DNA of 64,000 nt from Microbispora hainanensis (GTDB lineage: Bacteria; Actinomycetota; Actinomycetes; Streptosporangiales; Streptosporangiaceae). The stretch spans positions 868,001-932,000 of the forward strand of contig NZ_CP108086.1 of NCBI RefSeq assembly GCF_036186745.1. The letters are read 5' to 3'. The position numbers and the translations under genes were made by a program. The notes below the pieces were generated by a model. That model saw only the letters and a program-made list of their open reading frames with translations, did no database searches and was not told the origin of the DNA. Positions 17,833-26,866 of the stretch are shown one piece after another; the first letter of the stretch is position 1, and every line of letters begins with the position of its first letter.

Positions 17833-18879
17833 TCAGCCTGCCGGGCAGGCGGGGACCTCGCCCTTGTGATCGCGCAGGGCGTCGATCGCCTTGATCGCGC
17901 CGTCCAGCGTCTCGACCCGCACCAGGCGCAGCCCCGCGGGCACGGCCTTGACGGCGTCGGCGCAGTTGCCCGCGGGCGTGAGGAAGACGGTCGCCCCGGC
18001 CCGGCGCGCGCCGACCATCTTCTGCTCGATCCCGCCGATCGGGCCGACCTGGCCTGCCGGGTCGATCGTCCCGGTGCCCGCGATCGACATGCCTCCGGTG
18101 AGCGCCCCCGGCGTCAGCTTGTCGTAGATGCCCAGCGAGAACATCAGGCCCGCGCTCGGCCCGCCGACCTCGCCGACGCTGATGTCGACCTTGAACGGGA
18201 ACCGGTAGCCCGAACGCATCTGCACGCCGACCTTGGCCTTGCCGTCCGTGCCCGCCACGGTGCCGACCTGCACCTGCGTCGAGGCTCCGGCGCGCTTGAC
18301 CGTGAACGTCACCTGCTCGCCGGGCTTGCGGCTCTGCACGGACGAGGCGACGGACGAGAGCTCGCCCACCGTCTTGCCGTCCACCGCCGTGATCTCGTCG
18401 CCCGGCTTGAGCTTGCCGTCGGCCGGCGTGCCCTTGTCGGTCCCGGCGACCGTGATCACCTTCTCGATGGGGATCTTGAGGGCGTTCAGCGCGGCGGCGG
18501 TGGCCGACTGCTGCGAGTCGGTCATCTCCTGTGTGTTCTGCTCCTGGACCTGCTCGGCCGAGGTGGACTTCGGGAACAGCGTCTCCTCCGGCACCACGGC
18601 GACCGTCGGGTCGAGCCAGCCGCGCAGCGCGGTGAGCAGGTCGAGACGGTTGTCGGGCCCGCCCTGGTAGGCGACGGTGACCAGGCTCAGCCTGCCCTGC
18701 GTCGGATAGGTCTCATGGCCCGAGATCGTGATGACCGGTTTCCCCTTGACGTCCCCGATCGTGTTCTCGGTGGGGCCGGGGCTCAGCACGACGTACGGCA
18801 CCGGCAGCATGGCGCCGATCACGGCCAGTGCGAGCGCGAGGAATCCCGCGACCAGCAGGGTCAGAGCGCGTCGGGACAT
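17833..18879 (-). CDS. PDZ domain / Lon-like (S16) secreted protease
   Basis: A 348-residue membrane-anchored protein with an N-terminal signal anchor at about residues 7-30, a PDZ domain (KLKPGDEITAVDGKTVGEL) near 155-230 and a C-terminal Lon-type proteolytic domain. The Ser/Lys dyad is present: EVGGPSAGLMFSLGIYDKL carries the serine and IGGIEQKMVGARRAGATVFL the lysine. Members related to YlbL of Bacillus act outside the membrane. Its partnership with UPF0182 is conserved in actinobacteria, but the substrate is unknown. Confidence 0.92.
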   Translation of the reverse strand: MSRRALTLLVAGFLALALAVIGAMLPVPYVVLSPGPTENTIGDVKGKPVITISGHETYPTQGRLSLVTVAYQGGPDNRLDLLTALRGWLDPTVAVVPEETLFPKSTSAEQVQEQNTQEMTDSQQSATAAALNALKIPIEKVITVAGTDKGTPADGKLKPGDEITAVDGKTVGELSSVASSVQSRKPGEQVTFTVKRAGASTQVQVGTVAGTDGKAKVGVQMRSGYRFPFKVDISVGEVGGPSAGLMFSLGIYDKLTPGALTGGMSIAGTGTIDPAGQVGPIGGIEQKMVGARRAGATVFLTPAGNCADAVKAVPAGLRLVRVETLDGAIKAIDALRDHKGEVPACPAG

Positions 18880-18922
18880 GAACGAACTCTATGCGTTCCG
18901 GGCTCCGGGCATTCCGGGTGCA

Positions 18923-19348
18923 TCAGTCGCAGGCGCCGACCCACTCGGCGTCCCCGTCGGCGAACACCTGGTGCTTCCAGATGGGCACCTCGTGCTTGAG
19001 GTCGTCGATCAGCCTGCGGCAGGCCTCGAACGCCTCGCCCCGGTGGGGACAGGCGGCCGCCACGACGACGGCGATCTCCCCCAGGCGCAGGTCGCCCACC
19101 CGGTGGACGGCCGCCAGGGCGGTCACCGGGAAGTCCGCCGCGACCTTCTCCGCGACCCTGCGCAGATGCTCCTCCGCGGACGGGTGCGCCGAGTAGGACA
19201 GGAGCGTCACCGGCCTGCCGCCGTCCTGCTCGCGCACGGTGCCGACGAAGACCGCGGTGCCCCCGGCGGCGTTGTCCTCCACCGCGCCCAGCACCTCGTC
19301 CACGGACAACGGGGTGTCGCGAATGCCCAGCAATCGGATGACGTCCAC
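18923..19348 (-). CDS. moaE: Molybdopterin synthase catalytic subunit MoaE
   Basis: A 141-residue protein with MoaE landmarks: NAAGGTAVFVGTVRE near residue 27, LSYSAHPSAEEHLRRVA and VTALAAVHRVGDLRLGEIAV. The active-site lysine is in DDLKHEVPIWKHQ. The enzyme transfers sulfur from MoaD thiocarboxylate to precursor Z in molybdenum cofactor synthesis. No other moa gene is nearby, so MoaD must come from elsewhere. It starts at GTG. Confidence 0.93.
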   Translation of the reverse strand: MDVIRLLGIRDTPLSVDEVLGAVEDNAAGGTAVFVGTVREQDGGRPVTLLSYSAHPSAEEHLRRVAEKVAADFPVTALAAVHRVGDLRLGEIAVVVAAACPHRGEAFEACRRLIDDLKHEVPIWKHQVFADGDAEWVGACD

Positions 19349-19375
19349 GTCACCGAGGGTAGTGCCTGCGGCCCG

Positions 19376-20446
19376 TCAGGTGCGGCGCTTGCGGCGTGCG
19401 GCCCGGACGATCGCGGCCGTGCCGATGACCGCGACGGTCGCACCCGCCGCGGTGATCGTGGCCTCCTTGCCCGACAGGCGGCGGCCGACGACCGCGTGCC
19501 TGCCCTCGCACAGTTCGAGCAGCTCCCGCAGCGCGGCCTCGTTGGTCCAGGCCGGCTTCCAGCCCGCCTCCCGCAGCGCCACGCCGTCGACCACCCAGGG
19601 ATAGACCACGTAGTGCAGGTCGGTCGCGGCCGTCGGCGTGATGCCGAGCCGGTGCAGCCGCTGCGCGGTGCCGAACGTCAGCCCCGCCGGCAGCTCGAAC
19701 CGCTTCAGGCCGGAGATCTCCTCCACCTGCTCCATCTCCAGCCACCCCTCGGAGCCGACCGCCACGACCCCGCCGACCCGGCCCAGGGCGGCGGCCTCCA
19801 GCGCGGACACCAGGTCGTCGACGTGGCAGAACTGCCAGCGCGGCAGGCAGCCCTTCACCACGAGCAGCCGCGGCGCCTCGAAGTGGCGGGTGATGACCGT
19901 GTCGACGCCCGGCCCGACCAGGGCGGCGGGCCGCAGCACGGTCACCTCCAGGCCGGGATGCGCCCGCAGCGACCGCCGCACCAGGGCCTCGATCTCCAGG
20001 TGGTCGCCCACCAGGCCGGTGTCGGGCTCGGCCGCGACCGGGGCGTCCTCGGGCAGGGGCACCGGGTTGTCGGCGGCGGCGCCGTACACCATCGCGCTCG
20101 TCACCAGCACGACCCGCCGCACCCGGGCCGCGGCGCAGGCCGTGAGCACGGTCTGGGCGGCCCGCAGGTTGTAGCGGCGGCGCTCGGCGGGGTCGGTGTC
20201 GAGCGACTCGTCCGTGCCGAGATGCACCAGGACGTCCACATCGGAGATCCGGTTCGCCAAGAGCGGATCGCGAATGTCGAGGACCCGCCAGGTGACGTCC
20301 GGGGTGTCGCCGCGCTGCTCGTCGATGGCCACCACGCGGCGGAAATCCGCAGACGAGGCCACTTTCGCGAGGAACGCCCGGCCGAGACCGGAGGCGGCGC
20401 CGGTGACGGCGACGACGGGGGGACGCAGGCGTTTCGAGGTAGGCAC
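19376..20446 (-). CDS. NAD(P)-dependent epimerase/dehydratase family protein with a C-terminal membrane segment
   Basis: A 356-residue extended-SDR protein. The Rossmann motif VAVTGAASGLGRAFLAK is near residue 11, DVLVHLGTDES near 71 and the catalytic-type VTSAMVYG near 115. The end ATITAAGATVAVIGTAAIVR looks like a membrane helix followed by basic residues. GTG 20446 is preferred because GAGG lies five bases before it; the long upstream extension of the frame has no coding character. The substrate is unknown. It is divergent from the zincin gene across 82 bp. Confidence 0.87.
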   Translation of the reverse strand: MPTSKRLRPPVVAVTGAASGLGRAFLAKVASSADFRRVVAIDEQRGDTPDVTWRVLDIRDPLLANRISDVDVLVHLGTDESLDTDPAERRRYNLRAAQTVLTACAAARVRRVVLVTSAMVYGAAADNPVPLPEDAPVAAEPDTGLVGDHLEIEALVRRSLRAHPGLEVTVLRPAALVGPGVDTVITRHFEAPRLLVVKGCLPRWQFCHVDDLVSALEAAALGRVGGVVAVGSEGWLEMEQVEEISGLKRFELPAGLTFGTAQRLHRLGITPTAATDLHYVVYPWVVDGVALREAGWKPAWTNEAALRELLELCEGRHAVVGRRLSGKEATITAAGATVAVIGTAAIVRAARRKRRT

Positions 20447-20528
20447 GAGGTCCTCACTTTGCACTGATCCGCCCCACGGCGGATAACGTGGCGGATGTGG
20501 ACTCCTCCATCCTGCACGAGGTGGCGCG

Positions 20529-21824
20529 GTGACTGACCTGCCAGGTCGCGAAAACGACCCCAACGACAACCCGTTCGCCATGTTCGGCAGCCCGGAGCAG
20601 ATCGCCGCGGCCATGCGGCAGTTCGCCGACATGCTGTCGGCCTCACCGGAGGCCGGTCCCGTCAACTGGGACATGGCGAAGAACATCGCACGGCACGCCG
20701 TGGTCGCCGAGGGCGATCCGAGCGTCATGGAGGGCGAGCGACGGCAGATCGTCGAGGCCCTCAACCTGGCCGACCTGTGGCTCAACGAGGTGACCACGCT
20801 GCCGAGCGGCGTGACCACCCCGCAGGCCTGGAGCCGGTCGGAGTGGATCGAGAAGACGATCCCGGTCTGGAAGCAGCTGTGCGATCCCGTCGCCGCCCAG
20901 ATGGTCGAGACGATGGGCGGCACGCTCGGCGGGGCGGGCCTGCCGCCCGAGGCGCAGGCCGTGGCCGGGCCGCTCATGGGCATGCTCCGGCAGATGGGCA
21001 GCATGATGGTCGGCCAGCAGATCGGCCAGGCCCTCGGCTCGCTCGCCCGCGAGGTGGTCGGCTCCTCCGACATCGGCCTGCCGCTGTCGGACACCGCCGC
21101 CCTGCTGCCCGGAGGCGTGGCCGCCTTCAGCAGCGGCCTTGAGACGCCCTCCGACGAGATCCGCCTCTACCTGGCGCTGCGCGAGGCGGCGCACCACCGG
21201 CTCTTCCAGCACGTGCCGTGGCTGCGGGCGCACCTGCTCGGCGCGGTCGAGGAGTACGCCCAGGGCATCACGGTGGACGTGTCCGCCCTCCAGGAGAAGC
21301 TCGAAGGGCTCGACCTCAGCGACCCCGAGCGGATCCAGGAGGTCCTGGGCGGCGGCGAGCTGCTCAAGCCCGAGGAGACCGAGCGGCAGAAGGCCGCGCT
21401 CACCCGGCTGGAGACCGCGCTCGCGCTGGTCGAGGGCTGGGTGGCCACGGTGGTCGACACCGCCGCCGAGGGCAAGCTCCCGTCCGCCGCGGCGCTGGCC
21501 GAGACCGTACGGCGCCGCCGCGCCACGGGCGGCCCGGCCGAGCGCACCTTCGCCACCCTGGTGGGCCTGGAGCTGCGCCCGCGACGGCTGCGTGAGGCGG
21601 CCGCCCTGTGGAGGGCACTGGAGGCCGCGCGCGGGATCGAGGGCAGGGACGCCGTCTGGGGTCACCCCGACCTCATGCCCACCGCGGACGACCTGGACAA
21701 CCCCGAGTCGTTCGTGAAGGGCGAGGCCGAGTGGGACCTGTCCGCGCTGGAGGAGCCCAAGGAGCCTGGGGAGCACAAGGAGCCCGGCTCGGGTGACGAG
21801 ACAGGCGAGGAGTCCGGCAAGTAA
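20529..21824 (+). CDS. Zinc-dependent metalloprotease-like protein (DUF2342)
   Basis: A 431-residue protein of the actinobacterial DUF2342/zincin_2 family. Conserved segments include PVNWDMAKNIARHAV near residue 43, the Gly/Met-rich GPLMGMLRQMGSMMVGQQIG near 145 and ALREAAHHRLFQHVPWL near 217, where the metal site is expected. It starts with GTG 20529. The M. tuberculosis counterpart (Rv3195) also lies opposite the PDZ protease gene. Proteolytic activity has not been shown for the family as far as I know. Confidence 0.88.
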   Translation: MTDLPGRENDPNDNPFAMFGSPEQIAAAMRQFADMLSASPEAGPVNWDMAKNIARHAVVAEGDPSVMEGERRQIVEALNLADLWLNEVTTLPSGVTTPQAWSRSEWIEKTIPVWKQLCDPVAAQMVETMGGTLGGAGLPPEAQAVAGPLMGMLRQMGSMMVGQQIGQALGSLAREVVGSSDIGLPLSDTAALLPGGVAAFSSGLETPSDEIRLYLALREAAHHRLFQHVPWLRAHLLGAVEEYAQGITVDVSALQEKLEGLDLSDPERIQEVLGGGELLKPEETERQKAALTRLETALALVEGWVATVVDTAAEGKLPSAAALAETVRRRRATGGPAERTFATLVGLELRPRRLREAAALWRALEAARGIEGRDAVWGHPDLMPTADDLDNPESFVKGEAEWDLSALEEPKEPGEHKEPGSGDETGEESGK

Positions 21825-21853
21825 GGGTCACCGGCTGTCGGTAGGCTGCGCCG

Positions 21854-22399
21854 GTGAGCCTGCATCGTGACGCGCAAGCCGTACTGGCCGGATGGGTCGC
21901 GCCCACCCCCGAGGAGGAGCGGCTCCGCGAGGAGTTCCTGACGCACCTGCGCGCCCACGAGGACGCGATGTGGCGCGAGTGCGCTCCCGGCCACCTCACG
22001 GCGACGACCGCCGTCCTGTCACACGACGGCGAACGCGTGCTGCTGACCCTGCACCCCAAGGCCGGGATGTGGCTGCCGATGGGCGGGCACTGCGAGACGT
22101 CCGACACCACGCTCGCACAGGTCGCCCTGCGCGAGGCCACCGAGGAGTCGGGCATCTCCGGGCTGACCCTGCTGGGCGGGCCGCTCGCGCTCGACCGGCA
22201 CAAGGTGTGGTGCCACCCGCCGCACAGCTGGCATCTCGACGTCGAGTACGGCGCGGTCGCGCCTCCCGGCGCCGAGGCGGTGATCAGCGACGAGTCCCTC
22301 GACCTGCGCTGGTTCCCCGTGGAGGAGATCCCGGAGCTGAGCGACGAGGCGACGCGGCGGCTGGCCCGCCGCGCCCGGTCGCTGTGCCGTACCGCCTGA
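21854..22399 (+). CDS. Nudix hydrolase
   Basis: A 181-residue protein with a Nudix box starting at GGHCETSD and ending REATEESGI, plus the upstream strand TATTAVLSHDGERVLLT. It would hydrolyse a nucleoside diphosphate linked to another moiety; the substrate class is not resolvable. It starts at GTG, 29 bp after the zincin gene, and is probably co-transcribed with it. Its stop codon lies inside the first unit of a tandem repeat. Confidence 0.9.
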   Translation: MSLHRDAQAVLAGWVAPTPEEERLREEFLTHLRAHEDAMWRECAPGHLTATTAVLSHDGERVLLTLHPKAGMWLPMGGHCETSDTTLAQVALREATEESGISGLTLLGGPLALDRHKVWCHPPHSWHLDVEYGAVAPPGAEAVISDESLDLRWFPVEEIPELSDEATRRLARRARSLCRTA

Positions 22400-22470
22400 A
22401 ACCCCGTACCGCCTGAAACCCCGTACCGCCTGAACCCTCGCCGTACGGCCCGGCCCCGTACGGCCCGGCA
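22387..22470. repeat. Short tandem repeats at the end of the Nudix gene
   Basis: CCGTACCGCCTGAAACC occurs three times in a row (22387-22403, 22404-22420, 22421-22437; the last has one change). A 15-base unit beginning CCGTACGGCCCGGC then occurs twice (22441-22455, 22456-22470). The Nudix TGA is in the first 17-base unit, so extra copies do not alter the protein. Confidence 0.9.
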
Positions 22471-22775
22471 CAGCCGGGAATCCGACGAGACGAATCCCGC
22501 ATGCACCGGGACCCCTGACTCTGCCGCCCGGGATCCGGGGCGACCGACTGTGAGAGCGACAACGACACGGTCACGCTCTGAGTCCCCGCGGTGGCGTGAT
22601 GATCTCCGATGAAGCCGCCTTCACCGAGGCGCAGCACACTCGCGATCAGGCCGGCCTCGGCCTGATCGCGGGTCGTGTCACCGCGTCGCTCAGCGGTGCG
22701 GCGACGCCCAGGAACAGTGTGGCTACACTCAGGAACACTGTCGGGCGACCCGTCTTCGGCGCACAATCGACGGTG
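22471..22775. other. Intergenic stretch without a recognised gene
   Basis: The frame of the next gene is open from 22596, but its sequence there is not protein-like. CGGCCTCGGCCTGATCGCG and AGGAACAGTGTGGCTACAC repeat weakly (AGGAACACTGT recurs at 22732). No RNA or promoter could be identified with confidence. Confidence 0.4.
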
Positions 22776-23255
22776 ATGGCGTCGAAGCCCGGAATCGTCG
22801 TGTCGGCCACGGTGACGCTGGCCGTGCTCTTCGCCGCCCTGGGCATGGCATTGATCGCCACCGGCCACCTGAGCCGGCTGTCCATCCTGATTTCGGCGAC
22901 CGCGGTGGTCTATCTGGCGGTCGCTTTCGTCGGCGCGGCGATACTGCGAACGCAGCCGCGCAGCCGGACCGGCTGGATCTTCCTCATCTCCGGCACGGCG
23001 GCGCCGATCGGCTCCGGGCTCAATGCCGCCGCCGACGCCGCGGCGCACATAGGCAGGATCGACATCGCGTCGTGGATCTACCTGGCGCAGACTCCGTTCA
23101 GCCTTCTCGGCGTGCCCCTGACGGCGACCTTCGGCATCCTGCTCTTCCCCGACCGCCTGCACGTCGCCGACCGAGCGGCGGCCGTGGCGCGGGCGCGCGA
23201 CGCCGGATTGGGTTCGTCGCCGCCGCACCCCGGGTCTCCGGCTCTTCCGGCCTGA
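22776..23255 (+). CDS. Membrane protein, possibly the truncated sensor part of a histidine kinase
   Basis: The 159 residues contain four hydrophobic segments (for example VVSATVTLAVLFAALGMALI near residue 8). The pattern LRTQPRSRTGWIFLISG followed by FGILLFPD resembles the N-terminal sensor region of large actinobacterial two-component kinases, in which LLFPDGRLP is followed by more helices and the kinase. Here the chain ends soon after LLFPD in Pro/Ser-rich sequence, so a truncated gene is likely. ATG 22776 is chosen because the longer frame from 22596 begins with non-membrane sequence. Confidence 0.55.
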   Translation: MASKPGIVVSATVTLAVLFAALGMALIATGHLSRLSILISATAVVYLAVAFVGAAILRTQPRSRTGWIFLISGTAAPIGSGLNAAADAAAHIGRIDIASWIYLAQTPFSLLGVPLTATFGILLFPDRLHVADRAAAVARARDAGLGSSPPHPGSPALPA

Positions 23256-23303
23256 ACGCGCGGCGCGTTCGGTCCCGGGGACGGCTCGGCTACGGTCGGG
23301 CTC

Positions 23304-24311
23304 ATGACCAAGCTGGACGTGGGCGGCGAGATCGTCTCTCCCCCGCGCCGGAGGCTCCGGGTCTCCCCCCGGACGGCGTGGATCGTGGTGGCGCCGTTCG
23401 CGGTCTGGGCGGCGGCCCGGCTCGCCGGGGCCGACGGCGCCGTCCCCCTTGGCGGAGTGGGCGTGGCGCTGATGACGGGCACGCCCTACGTCGCGGCCAC
23501 ATCGCTCCTGGCGGTGGCGATCGCGCGGGCCGCCCGCCGTACGGCCGTGATCGTGGTGGCGGTGGCGGCATCGGTCCTGCTGGCGGCCGTGGTCCTGCCC
23601 CGCGCGGCCGGCTCGGCCCCCACCGTCACGGGACCGCCGCTGCGGATCCTCACGGTCAACCTCTTTTTCGGCGCGGGCGATGCCGCGACCGTGGTGGATC
23701 TCGTACGCCGGCTCCGGCCGGACGTGCTCACCACCCAGGAGCTCACTCACGAGGCCGTCGAGGCGCTGGACGCGGCGGGCGTGGCGCGCCTGCTGCCCTA
23801 CCGGCACCTGGAGGACGGGCCCGGGCCCTCGGGCAGCGGGATCTACGCGCGTCATCCCCTCAGCGCGGCGCCCGACTTCGTGCGCGAGGGCGGCCACCAC
23901 ATGCCGAGGGCCCGGCTCGCCCTGCCGTCCGGCCCGCCCGTGGAGATCGTCGACGTGCACACGCTCGCGCCCTTGAACGCTCCCTACACGGCTCAGTGGG
24001 AGGCCGATCTCGCGGCGCTCCCGGCCGCGTCCCCCGGCGTCGTACGGGTCCTGGCGGGCGACTTCAACGCGAGCCTCGATCACGCCGCGCTGCGCGCGGT
24101 GCTCGGGCGGGGCTACGCGGACGCGGCCGACGCGACCGGCGACGGCCTGACCGCCACCTGGCCCGCGAACCGGTGGTTCCCGCCGTTGATCACGATCGAC
24201 CACGTGCTGTACGACCAGCGGGCGTCGGCCGTGCGCACCGGCGTCCACAGGGTCGCGGGCAGCGACCACCTGGCGTTCTACGCCGAGCTTCGCCTGCCCG
24301 GACGGATATGA
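23304..24311 (+). CDS. Membrane-anchored endonuclease/exonuclease/phosphatase family protein
   Basis: A 335-residue protein with two or three N-terminal membrane segments (to about residue 100), then an EEP domain. Motifs: LRILTVNLFFGAGD, VLTTQEL (metal-binding Glu), VVRVLAGDFNAS (Asp/Asn) and GSDHLAFYAEL (terminal Asp-His). The fold cleaves phosphodiesters in nucleic acids, phosphoinositides or sphingomyelin; the membrane anchor places the domain outside the cell. It ends 3 bp from the convergent gene at 24315. Confidence 0.88.
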   Translation: MTKLDVGGEIVSPPRRRLRVSPRTAWIVVAPFAVWAAARLAGADGAVPLGGVGVALMTGTPYVAATSLLAVAIARAARRTAVIVVAVAASVLLAAVVLPRAAGSAPTVTGPPLRILTVNLFFGAGDAATVVDLVRRLRPDVLTTQELTHEAVEALDAAGVARLLPYRHLEDGPGPSGSGIYARHPLSAAPDFVREGGHHMPRARLALPSGPPVEIVDVHTLAPLNAPYTAQWEADLAALPAASPGVVRVLAGDFNASLDHAALRAVLGRGYADAADATGDGLTATWPANRWFPPLITIDHVLYDQRASAVRTGVHRVAGSDHLAFYAELRLPGRI

Positions 24312-24314
24312 GTC

Positions 24315-24902
24315 TCAGGTCAGCAGAGCGCGGGTGTTGTCCCAGCCTTCGAGCCCGGGGTCGAGGCGGGCCACGTCCTGCGGCTTCCTGAGCCGGTGCC
24401 AGCCGGGACCGGTGGCGACCATGCGGGGACCGGGCGCCCGGCGGCGCATCGCCGCGACGGCGTCGGGTTCGTCGAGGTCGGGCGCGGCCCACTCGGCGAC
24501 CGGCAGGCGCGCCGCCACGGCGACGGCGCCGCCGCCCTCGGCCGGGCAGACCGCGAGGTGGGCCCGCCCGAGCTCCCGGAAGAGCTTTCCGATCAGCAGC
24601 GGCGGCAGGTCGGGGGCGTCGGCGCTGACGACGACGCCCTCCTCCGCGGTCTCGTCGCCGGCGGACAGCGCGGCGAAGGCGTCGGCGGGCGAGGCGATCC
24701 GCAGGACGGGCGTGCCCGGCCAGGCGATGTTCTCAAGCCCCGGCACGCCGGCCGACAGGATCACCGGCCGCACGAGTTCGAGCCCGGCGACCATCTCGTA
24801 GGTGTCCTCGGCCATCGCCGTCAGGAACTCGGCCGGGTCCACGCCGGGTGGAGCCGCGTCCGCCATGCCCGGAGTGACCAGCACCGCGACGACCCGGGTC
24901 AA
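24315..24902 (-). CDS. Nucleotidyltransferase-like (DUF2064-type) protein
   Basis: About 195 residues with a GT-A/NTP-transferase-like layout: N-terminal VVAVLVTPGMAD, the central VVVSADAPDLPPLLIGKLF resembling the SDSPDLP motif of DUF2064 proteins, and VCPAEGGGAVAVAA. The start is inferred as TTG 24902: GGAGGAG precedes it and TTGA overlaps the stop of the metallopeptidase gene. It may use a nucleotide or sugar-nucleotide; the assignment is tentative. Confidence 0.6.
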   Translation of the reverse strand: MTRVVAVLVTPGMADAAPPGVDPAEFLTAMAEDTYEMVAGLELVRPVILSAGVPGLENIAWPGTPVLRIASPADAFAALSAGDETAEEGVVVSADAPDLPPLLIGKLFRELGRAHLAVCPAEGGGAVAVAARLPVAEWAAPDLDEPDAVAAMRRRAPGPRMVATGPGWHRLRKPQDVARLDPGLEGWDNTRALLT

Positions 24903-25414
24903 CACTCCTCCGGCGCGCCGTTGGCGGCCATGGAGAATCCTTCGAGGAAACCCCTGGCACGTTCCGCCCGCGGATAGCGCTCCACGAGGGCCCAGAAGCG
25001 CGGGCCGTGGCTGGGCACGAGCAGGTGGACCAGCTCGTGCATGATGACGTAGTCGACCACCCAGGCAGGCATGCCCCGCAGCCGGGCCGACAACCTGATC
25101 GTGCCGTGGTCGGGGGTGCACGACCCCCACCTGTGCAGCTGGTTCTCCACCCAGCGGACACTCGCCGGCACGGCCTTGCCGTCCAGATAGCGCGCCGAAA
25201 GCTCCGTCGCCCGCTCGAGCAGGTCGTCGTCGCTCGGGCGTCTTCGCTGCTCCTTGGCCGCAAGGCGGTCGAGCATGCGGCGTACCCACTGCTCCTCGTC
25301 GGTCGTGCTCAGACCAGCCGGAAGCAGCACGATGGTCTTGTCGCCATCGCGGTACGCGGAAACGGTTCGCCGCCGTCGTGCGCTCCGACGAACCTCGACT
25401 GTCTCGGGGGGCAC
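24899..25414 (-). CDS. YgjP-type metallopeptidase domain protein (M48-like, DUF45)
   Basis: About 171 residues ending in the YgjP/WLM signature: RWGSCTPDHGTIRLSARLRG, then VIMHELVHLLVPSHGPRFW with the HELVH zinc motif and a third His in SHG. The proposed GTG start at 25414 begins PPETVEVRRSARRRR; its ribosome-binding site is poor, so the exact start is uncertain. Members are presumed cytosolic zinc proteases. It is coupled by a 4-base overlap to the gene at 24315 and divergent from the ThiF-like gene, a neighbour pairing often seen in actinobacteria. Confidence 0.87.
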   Translation of the reverse strand: MPPETVEVRRSARRRRTVSAYRDGDKTIVLLPAGLSTTDEEQWVRRMLDRLAAKEQRRRPSDDDLLERATELSARYLDGKAVPASVRWVENQLHRWGSCTPDHGTIRLSARLRGMPAWVVDYVIMHELVHLLVPSHGPRFWALVERYPRAERARGFLEGFSMAANGAPEEC

Positions 25415-25615
25415 ATATGAAAGGTAGCCGACACGCGCCGAATTCCACAGGGGGTGGTACACGTTCTCCCTGGTCAATCGGGCGAACGTGACCTTGCGGG
25501 CGTGAAAACTACGGGGTTGCGGATATTCACCGACCACGATCACCCCGGTAATTATCCACAGCCACGCTGGTACCGGCGCCCGCGCCCACCCTGCATATGG
25601 CAAGGTCTGACGACT

Positions 25616-26695
25616 ATGAGACCTCGACTCAAGCCGGTTTTGCGCCGGGTCGAACGGGACGGCCGCACGCTGCAGTTCGGCGTCCATCCGCTCCGGGCCG
25701 TCGTGCTGACCGGCGTCGAGCCGCCCGTGCGCCGCCTGATCGACGGCCTCGACGGCGCCCGCACCCTGCGGCAGGCGGTGGCGAGCAGCGGTCTCGACGA
25801 GGCGTCCGCCCTGGAGGTGGTCGCCCGGCTCGCCGCGCACGGCCTGATCGAGGACGCCGCGGCCCGGCCGGAGCCCCTCGCCGACCTGCCGCTCGCCGAG
25901 CGCGACCGCCTCCGCCCCGATCTGGACAGGCTGGCGCTGACCTCCACCGACGGCGGCATGAGCGCGATGTCGGCGCGCAGGGCGGCGCGGATCCGCGTGT
26001 ACGGCGCGGGCCGGGTCGGCGCGCGGGTCGTCACGCTGCTCGCCGCGGCGGGAGTGGGCCACATCTGCGTGGTCGATCCGGGCACCGCGACCTGGGGCGA
26101 CGTGGTTCCCGGCGGGCTCGGCCGCGCGGAGACGGGGACGACCCGCGAGGAGGCCGCCGTGCTCGCGGCCCGGCGGATCTCCCCCGCCGTCAACGCCTGG
26201 CCCGGACGGGCCGCCTCCCGGCTGTCCGACGGCGGGGTGCGCCCCGACCTGGTGATCCTCGCACCCGCCGACCCGCTCGACGCCACGCTGGTCCACGAGA
26301 TCGTCGCCGAGGGGGTGCCTCACCTGCTGGTCTGCGCCTTCGAGGGACACGGCTCGGTGGGGCCCTTCGTCGTCCCCGGACTCACCGCCTGCCTGCGCTG
26401 CCTCGATCTCGGCCGCCGCGACCGGGATCCGTCCTGGCCGCTCGTGGGCGCCCGGCTCGGGGGCTATCCGGCGGGCGAGATCGCCTGCGACGTGGTGCTG
26501 TCGTGCCTGGTCGCCGCGCAGGCGGCCGGTCAGGCTCTGGCCTATCTCGACGAGGGACGCGTGCCCGGCGGCCTGCTGGAGGTGTCGCCCGGGTGGCGCT
26601 GGCGGCACCGCGCCTGCGAGCCGCACCCCGACTGCGGCTGCGTCCCGGGCGACGCGACCGGCGCGGCGGCCGTGCCCCGCGCTCCCGCCGCGTGA
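25616..26695 (+). CDS. ThiF/E1-like protein (adenylyltransferase fold)
   Basis: A 359-residue protein. A small N-terminal winged-helix-like region (to about residue 90) precedes an E1 core with RIRVYGAGRVGARVVTLLAAAG near residue 125 and HICVVDPGTATWGDV. Cysteines LTACLRCLDLG and CEPHPDCGC fit a structural zinc. ThiF proteins adenylate C-terminal glycines of small sulfur carriers or modify peptides, and leaderless relatives recruit RiPP precursors. No cyclodehydratase, precursor peptide or MoaD/ThiS lies nearby, so the role is open. Start ATG follows AAGG at ten bases. Confidence 0.8.
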   Translation: MRPRLKPVLRRVERDGRTLQFGVHPLRAVVLTGVEPPVRRLIDGLDGARTLRQAVASSGLDEASALEVVARLAAHGLIEDAAARPEPLADLPLAERDRLRPDLDRLALTSTDGGMSAMSARRAARIRVYGAGRVGARVVTLLAAAGVGHICVVDPGTATWGDVVPGGLGRAETGTTREEAAVLAARRISPAVNAWPGRAASRLSDGGVRPDLVILAPADPLDATLVHEIVAEGVPHLLVCAFEGHGSVGPFVVPGLTACLRCLDLGRRDRDPSWPLVGARLGGYPAGEIACDVVLSCLVAAQAAGQALAYLDEGRVPGGLLEVSPGWRWRHRACEPHPDCGCVPGDATGAAAVPRAPAA

Positions 26696-26866
26696 ACGGC
26701 CACAGGCCACGCCTCTCACCGGCGGATACTCCCGTCACGGCAGTCGCGGTGTGACCAATCTCATAGACGGCGTATTCCTCCGGGAGGCTCGCGCCGGCCG
26801 GAGCCCCGGTGCCCGCTCGATCGGAAATCGTGGTCGAAAGCACTCTTCATCGCCGACAATGGTCGT

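Noticed and set aside
25616-26695. RiPP (azol(in)e peptide) biosynthetic cluster around the ThiF-like protein
   Set aside because: No YcaO, dehydrogenase or precursor peptide could be found nearby; the gene lies among housekeeping genes.
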